DNA of 64,000 nt, taken from NCBI RefSeq assembly GCF_030272615.1, contig NC_081414.1, positions 912,959,648 through 913,023,647 on the forward strand. Direction: 5' to 3'. Positions 46,329 through 56,728 of this stretch are shown in pieces. Position 1 is the first letter of the stretch. Every line of letters begins with the position of its first letter. This DNA is from Cryptomeria japonica (lineage: Eukaryota; Streptophyta; Pinopsida; Cupressales; Cupressaceae). The notes under the pieces were generated by a model. That model was not told where the DNA came from. It saw only the letters and a list, made by a program, of their open reading frames with translations, and did not search any database. A program made the translations under genes and the position numbers.

Positions 46329-48562
46329 AGCGAGAGTATGAGCTTACACAAATACTCATTGTAAAGTAGAATAAAGAAGAATAGAAGATGGGGAATATGG
46401 AGCAAGATCATAAGGAGTATAAGATGCCGCTAATTTTGAGGACCAAGCCCGCAATCTTAGGATCTTAACTCACTCAAACGTATGAAAGGGCGCATAAAAC
46501 AAGACAAAAATAAAAAGTCAAACAAAGACAAAATGGCAAACAAAGGCAAAAGACACAACAAAAGCTAAGAACAAAAAACAAGACCTCAAGTCAACTAGCC
46601 GAAGAGACTTCGATATCAAAATGTCTCAACAACTAATATAATTTAAAAAAAATACCATCTCATGAACACAAGCGATCACATAAAAGAGAAAAGAAAGCAT
46701 CATCCATCAACTATCAATAGAAAAGTTATGAGTTCATGAGAGGAAGAAGAGAGAGAACGTGAATACACACTAGACGTGTTTATCCAGGTGATCCATGGGA
46801 AGACTGATGAAAAAGAGGAGAACATAGATACGTCGTCCTTAGATGTTTGCATCTAGGTGATCCAAGTTTGGGAGGAGAGTCGGAATAGTCTAGCCAGGCT
46901 ATTCCTCTAGTTCCACTCATCCTCGTGTGTGTGTGCAAGTGATGTAAAGTTTCAAGTGTACAACACCCCATATAAGAGTTCATGTCCTTTGGTTTCGAGT
47001 GTGCTTCAACTTGTTTAAGACATGTAATGTAAATGCAAATGCCAAGGGGCGATTGTGTGTTCAAATGTGTGTGCTAATGCCAAGGGGCGAATGTGTGCAA
47101 CTTCAGGAACATCTCATTTAAGAGTTTTTCTATGGTTTCGAGAATGTGTAACCCTGATTAAAATGGATACATGATTGGTTTCAAGGACATCTCATGTAAG
47201 AGTTTTGCTCTAGTTTCGGAGATGTTTAACCCCCTCTAAGACATATATCAAATGTTGCATCTGGTTTCGGGTGTGAAGTATCTCGTGTAAGAGTTTTGCT
47301 CTGGTTTCAAGAATGAACACCCCATTTAAGACATGAAAAAGTATAATATGGTACAAAGGGAGTGATATGGGTGCTCCCCCCTTAAGATATCAACATAGCC
47401 AAATGTTTATGTCATAGTGAAGCTCGGAGCAAGAATACCAACCTTCAAAACCAAGGAGATATCCTTTAGGCAACAATGTCATAAATTCAAGCTAGAGAGG
47501 GAATACTCTTCAAGCAAGGATAATATAGTTGAAAAAGAGATATCTTGCAACAAGTGTAGAGGAAATCCTTGGAGGAGAAGAGACATTTTCTCAAAAGACA
47601 TCTATCCCCAAGAGGAGCTATCTTGAACAAACATAAGATCTTCTACCAAAAGAAAGGAAGGAGAACAAGAATGCATATATTCCCCTTATTTCAAGGTGAA
47701 AAAGATTCTTGATGAAGGATGACACACTTTTGAACCAATGTGAGGGGGTACGTTTATGATAGGTGTACATCACCAAGTGAAAAAGAGGTTGTAGCCAAGG
47801 ACATACACCTCTTGCATAAGAGAGAATCCTTGAGAAAAATGACAATTTCACACAAGGAAATGACACCAAATCATGAAACAAACATCACTCAACAAAGGAA
47901 GAGTAGATCCTTAGAGAGGGAGAGAGAAAGAAATCATTGCCCTCCAAGTATAAGGACAATGAGAAGAATTAAACAACTTCCAAAGAGAGATTATTCATAA
48001 CAGACGTAACGTTTCAAACAAAGAATAGGTCCTAACAAGGGACACACATGTACTTGCATGAAGGATAATTCTATGCAAGAAAGGACATCATGTTATGAAA
48101 AATGCAACTCAAAAGAAGAGACAATCTTCAAATAGAAAGAGAGAAAATAAGGATCACAAACTCCTCTAAGGAGAGATTATTCGTAAGAGATATATCATTT
48201 CAAACAAATAATAGGTCCTAACCAAGGAACAAATAGGTGCTCGCATGAAGAATAGTTCCATGCAAGAAAGGACATCAAGTTATGAACAATGCAATCCATA
48301 AAGAAAATATTGAAACCTTAGCAAGAAGAAAGATAATTTTCTTTCCCTCGAAGCATAGAGACAATATTAAATAGACTATTATGTTTCTCACTAAATATGA
48401 TTGCACTTAAAATTGTACCACCATGAATGACGACGAGCCCCCAATAGGTAGGCTTACAATGTCACATAGTGAGGAGCAACATAATAGGGACTTGATTGTT
48501 ATTTGAAATTATTATGAGAAATATGCCATTTAGTGTCAAATACTATTTTTATGACACCTATA
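46329..48562 (-). other. 3' region of the older element, repeat-bearing, no protein recognised
   Basis: Contains a degenerate ~75-bp repeat at 46960-47330 built on catctcatgtaagagttttg, tctggtttcg and cccctctaagacat. A ~190-bp duplication lies at about 47995-48110 and 48183-48300, sharing tttcaaacaaa, aataggtcctaac and tgcaagaaaggacatca. The bases after the polypurine tract resemble the same part of the nested element (aaggatctta-like). No long open frame with known domains is present. Confidence 0.5.
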
Positions 48563-48677
48563 TTTTTTTTTAAGGGATAAACGCTTTTAATCTAGAGCTA
48601 TGAACCGGTGGGATTTGAACCTTGATGGCAAGAACAACAACACAACAACTTAACTATCACAACATGCCACTATTGGG
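48563..48677 (-). mobile_element. tRNA-derived SINE candidate 2 with perfect 16-bp target duplication
   Basis: ttttatgacacctata occurs at 48547-48562 and 48678-48693. Between them, read on the - strand, is a short element with an A-box-like head (gtggcatgttgtgatagtta). The Pol III B box is a perfect GGTTCAAATCC (48611-48621), and the tail ends in poly(A) (nine T on the + strand, 48563-48571). The length of about 115 bp, tRNA-like promoter, A tail and long duplication are all as expected for a SINE. Confidence 0.82.
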
Positions 48678-48806
48678 TTTTATGACACCTATATCAATAT
48701 AGTGTTGTATTTTTATTTTCAAAGCTTGACACTCATTAGTAGAATAACCATGAATTTTATGATACTTGCAAGAAGAATTTTCAAGATGTTGTCTACGTTT
48801 CCTTCT

Positions 48807-49991
48807 TCATTTAGGCCAAAGAAGAGAGATTAAATTGGCATGGAGAAGATTAGACAAAACATTTTTCTGTTGTAATACCATATTGGAATGAGAAGATGTG
48901 GATTCACTAGACAATGGAGGAGGGGATGTTGACAAAGGAAGAGGTTGGAAACCTAGCTTTTCATTAGAAAAATGTGATTTCTCATGACTTTCAAGAATTT
49001 GTTGCACACATCCTAGAACTTGTCCATTGTATTCATGTGTAGGATCAAGAGAGGGTTTACTCTTGGGTGGAATTGGATTGAAGTTTAAAGAGGCCAAATC
49101 AATTTCGAGCCATGTGTTAGGATAATAATTTTTATTATCAAATTCAAGCATCGTAGATTTTCTACAAAAAGACGGTGTGTAATCTAAGGACCCCCAATAA
49201 TCCTCCAAGAGTTCTTCTTTAGGAACTTCTTTAGTAGGAGATGGTGTACTTGTATATATTGGAGAGAGGATTGTAGGAACTAACAAATCATATTGTGCTT
49301 CAATTCGTATGTTTTCATCAGTTTCCAAAGCAAACACTTCATTACTATATGTGTAAGGCATTGCATGATAATTAGGAACAATTTTTGCTTTCACAATAAT
49401 ATGAATGACATTGATTTGATCTTTGTTAGGCTCTTCAGTTTTGGCAGAGAGAGCATTGGAAACATTATAATGATGAGAAATAGGATCATCCTCTTTCTCT
49501 AAGGTATCTTTGTTATTAAGTTAAACATTAGGGAAGAGACTATCATATGCAATTAATGCTTCATCTCTGGGGTGAAGGTTATTGAAATGAATAGAAGGTG
49601 AAGTGTTATCAAAATAATTTTCACTCATTTCAACTTCTTTTACCAAAATATCATCCTCTTTCACCAAGGTATCCTCACAGGGGAGGTACATATTAAGAGA
49701 ATTATCCACACCATCCTCCAATGGCTCATCCCAAATAGGGAGATAATTGAGGGAAGTGTTAAAAATATCTTCTTGCATCAATATGTCCTCTTTAGGGAGA
49801 GAAACTTTGGGAGAGGAATAATTGAAAGGCTCATAAAGGGGATTTTCATATATCTGAAATCCTTTCAACTTAAGAACCTCTTCTTGCAAAAAGAAATTTG
49901 ATATTTTTTTAAGAAAAGGAAACTTGCAGTGAAAGAAGTGAATGCAATGAACTAGATTTGAAAAACACAATTGAAGAATTATGCAATGCAC
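48807..49991 (-). pseudogene. Unrecognised acidic coding region of the older non-autonomous element
   Basis: Long open stretches on the element's strand, between leader and 3' region, where the nested element has its gag. The predicted sequence is acidic and Pro/Ser/Tyr-rich. Examples are FQIYENPLYEPFNYSSPKVS, LPKEDILMQEDIFNTSLN, ENIRIEAQYDLLVPTILSP, STMLEFDNKNYYPNTWLEI and YNGQVLGCVQQILESHE. I see no capsid domain, zinc knuckle, protease, RT or integrase motif. It may be the remnant of an element-specific protein or a captured host sequence; I assign no function. Part of a broken element. Confidence 0.5.
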
Positions 49992-51250
49992 AAGGTAACT
50001 TTAGAATTATAAATTAGGTTTTTTGTAAATTCAAATACTAAATTTATGTAATTCAAATGAGATCTAGGAGGAAAATTTTGAATTTTGAATTTTGAAACAA
50101 TTAAACAATGCAAAAATTTTTAAACATGATTGTTCAATTATTTAAGCAAATTGGTTTGAAAAGATAGAGAATAATTGTGAAAATTTATGCAACCCCCTAA
50201 GAAATTTAAATTTAAAATTAGGGCTTTGCTAAAATAACCTCTTAATTTAAATTTAAAATTACCCACTAGGAGATTTGAATTTAGAAATTTAAAATTACCC
50301 AAGAAAAAATTAAATTTAAAATTAGTGCTTTGTAAAAAGAACCTATTAATTTTAAAATTAAATTTAAAATGATCTAAAGGAAATTTAAATATAAAATTAG
50401 GGCCTTGTAAAAATAACCTCTTAATTTTAAAATTTAGATTTAAAATGTGATGTTGAAATTTGGGAATTGAAATAATCAATTTAAATCTAAAAATTAGAGC
50501 TCTTTTAATTAACCACTTAATTTTAAAATTTAAATTTGAAATTGTCCACCAAAAATTTAAATTTAAAATTAGGGTCTTGTAAAAATAACCTCTTAATTTT
50601 AAATTTAAAAATTGATCAAAGGTTGAATTTGAAATGATGAATCCAAAATTGGGAAATGCACAAGGTTAATTTAAATTTTTTAATTAGGGCTTTTTTAATT
50701 AACCACTTAATTTTAAAATTTAAATTTGAAATTGTCCACAAGAAATTTAAATTTAAAATTAGGGCCTTGTAAAAAGAACCTCTTAATTTTAAATTTAAAA
50801 AATAGAAAAAGGGTTGAAATTGAAATGATGAATCCAAAATTGGGAAATGCATGAGGTTAATTTAAATTTAAAAATTAGGGCTTCTTTAATTAACCACTTA
50901 ATTTTAAAATTTAAATTTGAAATCGATCCAAGATTGCAATTTTGAATTTGAAGCAAATTTAAAATGGGAAATTCAAAATTTAAACAACCCATAAGCTTAA
51001 TTAAAAGTTTAAAAATTAGGGTTTTTGAAATAAACAACTTAATTTTAAAATTTAAATGTGAAATTTGACTTGCAAGTGAAAATTTGAAATTCACAAGCTC
51101 AATTTTGAAATTAAAAAATTAGGGTTTTAGTGAAATTAACCTCTAATTTTTAAAAATTTGCAAGGAAATCAAACTTGTAAATGAAAAATTGAATTTGAAA
51201 TTGCATAAAGAATCAGATATGAGAACATAAATTAGAAATAAGGGTGTAAG
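49992..51250 (-). repeat. AT-rich degenerate tandem repeats in the leader
   Basis: At least seven units of variable length (about 90-190 bp), each with aaaattagggc(c/t)ttg or gggcttttttaatt, taaccacttaattttaaaat, and aaatttaaa runs between about 50200 and 51130. The pattern looks like slippage-driven expansion. Similar but fewer motifs occur in the leader of the nested element. Confidence 0.75.
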
Positions 51251-51265
51251 GGATCAGGTTCACCA
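51251..51265 (-). other. Primer-binding site of the older non-autonomous element
   Basis: On the - strand tggtgaacctgatcc lies three bases beyond the LTR. Its first 12 bases equal those of the two other elements' sites (8723 and 20465). Confidence 0.7.
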
Positions 51266-51268
51266 AAA

Positions 51269-52461
51269 AGTAAAGGGAAAAATTTGATTTGACAGTTTGC
51301 AACATAGGAGGGAGAAATCACCAAATCAATTTTCACTTGGAAACCTTTACATTCAAAAGAGGGAAGGGAATCCACTAGATTTAGTCACTAATCAAATAAA
51401 GACTAAATACTAAGTGAATTGGATTGCTTTGGGTTTCCTCTTTTGTAAGTTGAAATAGGTAAAGTGCTGAAAAATGAAGGTAAAACTGAGAAACTAGTGA
51501 GCTACAGATGCGGGATCAAGTTGGGCACCAGGAATTGAGTATTATAAGCTATTTCAGATCTGATCCTTGAAAAAACTCTTAAAAATCCAGGACCACACCA
51601 AGGTCCTCGGAACTTGTTGCACACTAAAAAGGGTTGATTCATCTCTATGAATGAAGCTTATTATGAAGAGTACAAGTTTGTACCGATTTCCTGCACACTG
51701 AAAGAAGGGGAAAAAGGTTGGGAATAGGGGTTTGCCTAAGTCAAACCCCGATTTAGGAATTAACCTTGAATGAAATATTGCAAATGTTTGAAATAAATGA
51801 TGGAAAGGTATACCTCAGATCTGCAACGAGTGATAATCATGCTTTGCTTCTTGAATGTAATCACATATATTGTATGAAATGACATGAACATGACAAAACT
51901 TTAACAAACACACATGCTTTGCAAATGAATGATGTAATGTTTCTCCATAATTGATAGATGAAGAATATACTGCCTTGAAGACCTCTAGAAATGCTTGATG
52001 ATGAATGCTTCAATGCTTGAATCCTTGATTGTAGTTTGCCTTATGTTCACCTATCTCATTGCCTTCAAAATTGTGTATATCCACATTATGCCCAAATGAG
52101 AGGGGAAGACCTCATTATATACTTTCCCATCATCAAACATATTAATTTTTTGACATAGGCCGACATAGAGATGGTATTCCCGCCCAAACTTTGGATAAGG
52201 CAAGGGGTTTAAATTAGGCCCCAGATAGGGAGGACCATGGCGTGGCATCGTGGTACCAGTGAGGACCAAGGCACCACGCCCTAGTCCAACCCCACATTTG
52301 GCCCAGGGTTAATGTGCTATGCAAGTTGAAATGTGATAGTATGATATTTATTGCATGGCGAAGACATAAATAGGTCCAGATCAAGCGTGAGGATGAGAAT
52401 GCTAAAGCGAGTGCCTTAAATGTGGTCAAAATTTCAAAGGGTACAATTTTAGGATGCTACA
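51269..52461 (-). repeat. 5' LTR of the older non-autonomous element
   Basis: 1193 bp, ends ggatgctaca on the + strand, followed by aaatg. It carries the ggggtttg/caaacccc hairpin at 51727-51749 and a weak gaccatgg hairpin near 52230. Confidence 0.85.
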
Positions 52462-52479
52462 AAATGAAATAAATATTAT

Positions 52480-54235
52480 AAGTCTAATAATATTTATTAA
52501 AATTTTAAAAAAGAAAAAAATGAAGTTCAAAAAGTGTTATGCTCCTTCAGAACGAAGGTTTGCATTGTCGAATTTCAAAAAGTAGTATTATCAATCAAAA
52601 GGTAGGAAAAATGAAGGCGACATAAAAGCAAAAATCATATCAAATATTTACCTCTCAAAATTTGTTACTAGAGTTAACATAATTCCACTTGGATTAAACA
52701 ATAATTTCCTTCAATCATAGATGAACATTTCAAAAAAGTGATACAAAGAGGAACCAAGATCTTTCTCCACACATTCTAACAAACAAACTATTGAAAAATT
52801 TGTCCTTGTGAAATACGAAATTGATGTATCATTTGTTATGGACAAATAAGCAAAAATCTTGGAAAAGGATTCCATAATACTTATAGTAATTAGGAAAAAC
52901 CCTAGCAGGAAGGAATTAATAGACTAGATTGTGTCCAAATGGAATACCAATCTAGAGATAAGTTTCATGTCATTTTTTTTTAATCATAAATCTAGATTTA
53001 GAAGAAGAAACAGACAAAATTTTGAGTTCGACCCCTTGGTGGTTTGGAGACAAACTTGTTTACATTCAATAATGGGTAAAAAAATTTAACCCTAAAACAA
53101 AATATACATCTAAATGCACATTTTAGATTATAATAGACAATCTTCCATTGGAATGTTGGACTGGAGACTTCATTCACTTGATTGGGTCAAAATTAAGGCT
53201 TGTTCTTGGCATGGAGATGGGAATGGGTGATTATGCTTTGTTTGTTAGAATTAAATTGATTACAATCAATCCACTTCTCAATTCCATCCATGTCTCCATA
53301 GTTGGGGGAATATGGGAATAGGAATTTAAAATCAAGGAATAAAAATTCTTTTGTTTAAGGTGTTGCAGTAGCCCCCATTCTATAGCAAAATGCATAGAGC
53401 CAATACCCCAAGCCTGGAAGCCAAAAAGAATGTGAAGGAAACATATTAGAATTTAAAGGTCCATAAATCATAAATGAATGAGATTATCCAATCAAAATCA
53501 CTGACATTGATCAATGGAAATGTAGAGGTCCCAAAGAACCAAGACTAAACTGCTCCTTGATACTGGTCAATTAATGTTGGGATAATTCAAATTATCCCAA
53601 TGTCTAATAATAACAAAGAAGAAAATCATATGCAAATGGGTAAAGATTGTCATATCAAAATAAGCACTAATAAAGGCTCCCCCAAGGTGGAAATAGTTCC
53701 AAATCACTCATCGCTAGAAGCTAACAAGAGATATTTAACTCTAGACAAGCATTATACTAACATAAAGAAATCTAAAAGAGAGGAGTTAGAATAAAATGAA
53801 GAGGAACTAATGGACGAGATAGAAATATTGGATCTTAGGCGCATTATCAAAATGACAACCAACCTTATAAACAAGGTGCTGATCAAGAGATCCAAAGGAA
53901 GGAAAATGGACAAGTAGAAAAGAGAAGAAAAAAAAGCTCTTAAAATGGAGAAAACCTCAATCAAGACTTAGCTACTTAGATCTAGATCCAAGGGAGTACC
54001 ATCCTTCTTTGGAAAGCAATGAAGCTCCTCACATGGAATGTTAGTGGCTTAAATGCCCCTAACAAGCGATGCATGGTAAAGAGTCATTTAGAGTCTCAAT
54101 TTACTGAAATTGTATTACTTTAGGAAACCAAATTATCTAACAAAGAAGTATGACAATTCACCAAAGACTACAAATAATGGAGATGAAAGTTTGTTGAGGT
54201 CAATGGGACCTTTAAAGGCATTGAAATTGTAGCAT
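52480..54235 (+). mobile_element. LINE 5' part: ORF1 remnant and start of ORF2
   Basis: The + strand reads as a plant L1 ORF1. A DUF4283-like part (SKWNTNLEISFMSFF, LVVWRQTCLHS) leads to IDNLPLECWTGDFIHLIGSK. A degenerate zinc-knuckle region (FFCLRCC.. SIAKC) sits near 53350. A basic, charged C-terminal part follows to about 53970. ORF2 then begins at 54019 with MKLLTWNVSGLNAPNKRCMV, the first motif of the apurinic-type endonuclease, and continues as LLxETKLSNKEV. Stops and shifts are frequent. ORF2 stops at the LTR that begins at 54236; no continuation was found beyond it. Confidence 0.75.
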
Positions 54236-55082
54236 TGTAAATTGTATCTGCATACAATTTTGTCCTCACCTAGACCTCACCTTGGCGCTCTATCTTTTAG
54301 TGCCTGATGTTTGCTTTGATTTTACTCACAACTTCTAAAAATCTGCATTTTTGATCCCTGTTCAAAATTGGGTCTTAATTAATAGGGTCGAGGCAATGGG
54401 GGAACCCTGGTCCTAGCTCAAGGCTAGGGTGCCCTCACCACCCTAGTCCTCCTAATCAAGACCCAAATTTGGTCCCATCAACTGTCACTTCAATTGGGCA
54501 GGACTTTAGGTCTCATGTCGGCCTGCTCTAGAAATTCAAATAATTTTTGGATGGTTAAGTATAAAAGGAGGCCTACTTCTCTCATTTGAAGTCTATGATG
54601 AGGGTGATGGATGGATCTCTCTCAATTACACTCTAGTGAATTCAATTCAAGTGAGCAAGCAATCAAGCATTTGCCAAACATTGAAGGAGAGGTCAAGTCA
54701 AGTTCAAGCATGAATTAAAGATGGCAGCCATGATCAACCTTCCATGAAGACATTCTACATAACATCCTAAACCCTTGGCATGAGGATTCAAGCAAGCTTC
54801 ATCAAGGTATCAACTTCAATTACAACCATTCAAATTCAGATCTAGCCTTTCCCTCAAAAGGAAAGTATTCTACTGAAATTCAATTCCATTTCCATTTCAA
54901 TTATCATTTCAATTTCAAGGTTAATACCTAAATCGGGGTTTGAACAAAGGCAAACCCCTACCCACAATCCTCGTGTGTGTGTGTGTGTGTGCGCGCGCAC
55001 ACACACACGCAACAAATTGATTCAAGTGTTGTGATTGAAGATTCTGACTGAACATACAATGAGAATACGTTCAACTTTTACA
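54236..55082 (+). mobile_element. LTR related to the non-autonomous families (3' boundary uncertain)
   Basis: Starts tgtaaattgt. It shares with the LTRs at 13904, 20486, 44223 and 51269 a GC-rich accagg/ccctggtcc block (54400-54460). It also shares ggttaatacctaaatcggg and the ggggtttg...caaacccc hairpin (54935-54958). The bases agcat precede it (54231-54235) and recur at 55083-55087 after an ...aca end, suggesting a solo LTR of 847 bp. However, sequence after 55087 (ggaggagcag, cttggtccc) also looks like the next part of these LTRs, so it may be longer and the agcat match chance. Confidence 0.6.
54972..55010. repeat. (GT)n(GC)n(AC)n palindromic microsatellite
   Basis: A run of nine or so GT, then CGCGCG, then about eight AC. 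The whole 39 bp alternates purine and pyrimidine and is also an inverted repeat able to fold on itself. Confidence 0.95.
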
Positions 55083-55087
55083 AGCAT

Positions 55088-56728
55088 GAAAAGTGGAGGA
55101 GCAGGGAGCTCCCATTGCCTTGGTCCCAATAATTTTACCCAATCTTCTAATAGTGGATCCCGTGCGTCTCCCTAATCTAAAAAATGTCTTGCTTATTTGC
55201 TCAAAAGTTGCAAGACTAGGTTGCCCTACCCTCTTGGTCCCAATAATTTGGTCTAAATTTTCAGCTACAGGTTTTGATTTATTTTCCCTTCTTAGATCTC
55301 TATATGTGGCTCTGTGTGAAGTCTAGAACATTGTGTTATCATTGTTTTGCTCCAATTCTCTATTGTTTTACCCTAAATCTTCTATGTGAAAAGAGGAAAG
55401 CTTCTAAATCTAAAGCTTCCTATGAAGAGGATAGAGCCTAATTAGAGGATTCAAGATTGACCTTTTTTCAAAGGGACATGCAATTCTCTCATTTGATCCA
55501 ATTTTCCAAAGGAAGGGGTGCAAAGCTTATGGGAAATACTTAGAAAGCCAACATAGTTCAATCCTTATATTCTATGACAACAAAGTTTACGAGTTCTCTA
55601 TTCCTTAAGTGGTTCTCTAAAGCTATGATTTTCATGCTTTGGAATGAGGTCTTAAGCTATTCTACTAAGAAAAGAAGAAAGAAGAGAAGAGAAGAAAGAA
55701 GGAATGAAAGCAATCTTTAAAACAAGAGAGCTATTCAAATAGGAAAAGAAGAAAGAAGAGAAGAGAAGAAAGAAGGAATGAAAGCGATCTTTAAAACAAG
55801 AGATAAATAAAGCTATTCTACATTGAAAATACTAAGTTTTGGGATGTAACTAGAAAAATAAAAGAAAATTTAAATGACTTGAACTTGTTCCAAATTTTTA
55901 AAAAAAGCTAACCTATGTCGAGGGTGGGTTATTTCTCCTACTCGACCAAGTCACTCAAGTGACCCTATAACTTAACATCCCCCTACAACTAAAGGTAGGA
56001 GATATAAGTTTTGGGTGGCAGAAACAATTAGCTACATAAGGGTACTAGAGCATTGAAAATGCTTCCATCAAGACTGGAAAAGACATTGATGGGAAATGAG
56101 CATGACACATGGGTCATGCGTTGGACCATTAATTCATCATCTAACTTGTATGTTGACCTATGCAATTTTGGGTGCTTACAAGCCCTACCATCAATAATTT
56201 TACTTTACAAATGATAATATGTTTTCCTAAATTTTTGTGAAACTTTTTTAATAAATCTATTTTTTTCAATTCATAATTATTATAATTGTGAAGAACATAT
56301 CTCTTTAATGCATTCTATCAAATGGGTAGCATGCCTTATTTATGTTTATACTATTAGTGTAAATAGTGTCTTTACATGTCTAGTTAGGGTATCACCTTTC
56401 TAGGATTGACCTAGTCACACTTAGCTTAATATTACTTAAGCTTTTTCATGCTTTTGTCTAACCTCATGTGGTCAAGACATATCTCCTCATTGTTCGAGAT
56501 ATCTAGTATATGGATACTTTCCATTTGCTGGCACACATATTATTTGAGATAGATTGTCGATGTTTAATCTTTGGAGGGATAGTTAGTTATTCTACCTTCC
56601 TACCTCATTCACCTTGCCTATATATGCAAAGCTCATAATTTTATTTGCACACTGATCATTTTTATGATAGACATACTATTGTGCATCATTTTTGTTCACT
56701 TGTGGAAGGTTGTTTCATGCTTTCAGAT
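55088..56728. other. Unassigned repeat-like DNA with a purine-rich duplication
   Basis: No gene is recognised. The phrase ttggtcccaataattt occurs twice (about 55117 and 55237). A ~75-bp unit rich in GAA/GAGAA is tandemly duplicated at 55655-55729 and 55730-55803. The final bases cagat (56724-56728) are the left target copy of the next LTR. Confidence 0.5.
55655..55803. repeat. Tandem duplication of a ~75-bp purine-rich unit
   Basis: Both copies carry gctattc, aagaagaaagaagagaagag, ggaatgaaagc and tctttaaaacaagaga with few differences. A third start (gctattctaca) follows at about 55811. Confidence 0.9.

Larger units (their letters stand above)
44223..52461 (-). mobile_element. Older non-autonomous LTR element related to the nested element, TSD aaatg
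   Basis: Flanked by aaatg (44218-44222 and 52462-52466). On the - strand: LTR (51269-52461), primer site (51251-51265), AT-rich leader of tandem repeats, a degenerate coding region (48807-49991), a long repeat-bearing 3' region, polypurine tract (46314-46328) and LTR (44223-46313, enlarged by an 883-bp insertion). The polypurine tract is identical to that of the nested element, and the primer site shares its core. The LTRs share hairpins with it. No reverse transcriptase or integrase is seen. The two LTRs differ by roughly 8-10% by eye, so it is much older. It is broken, with a few breaks in the coding part. Confidence 0.85.
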
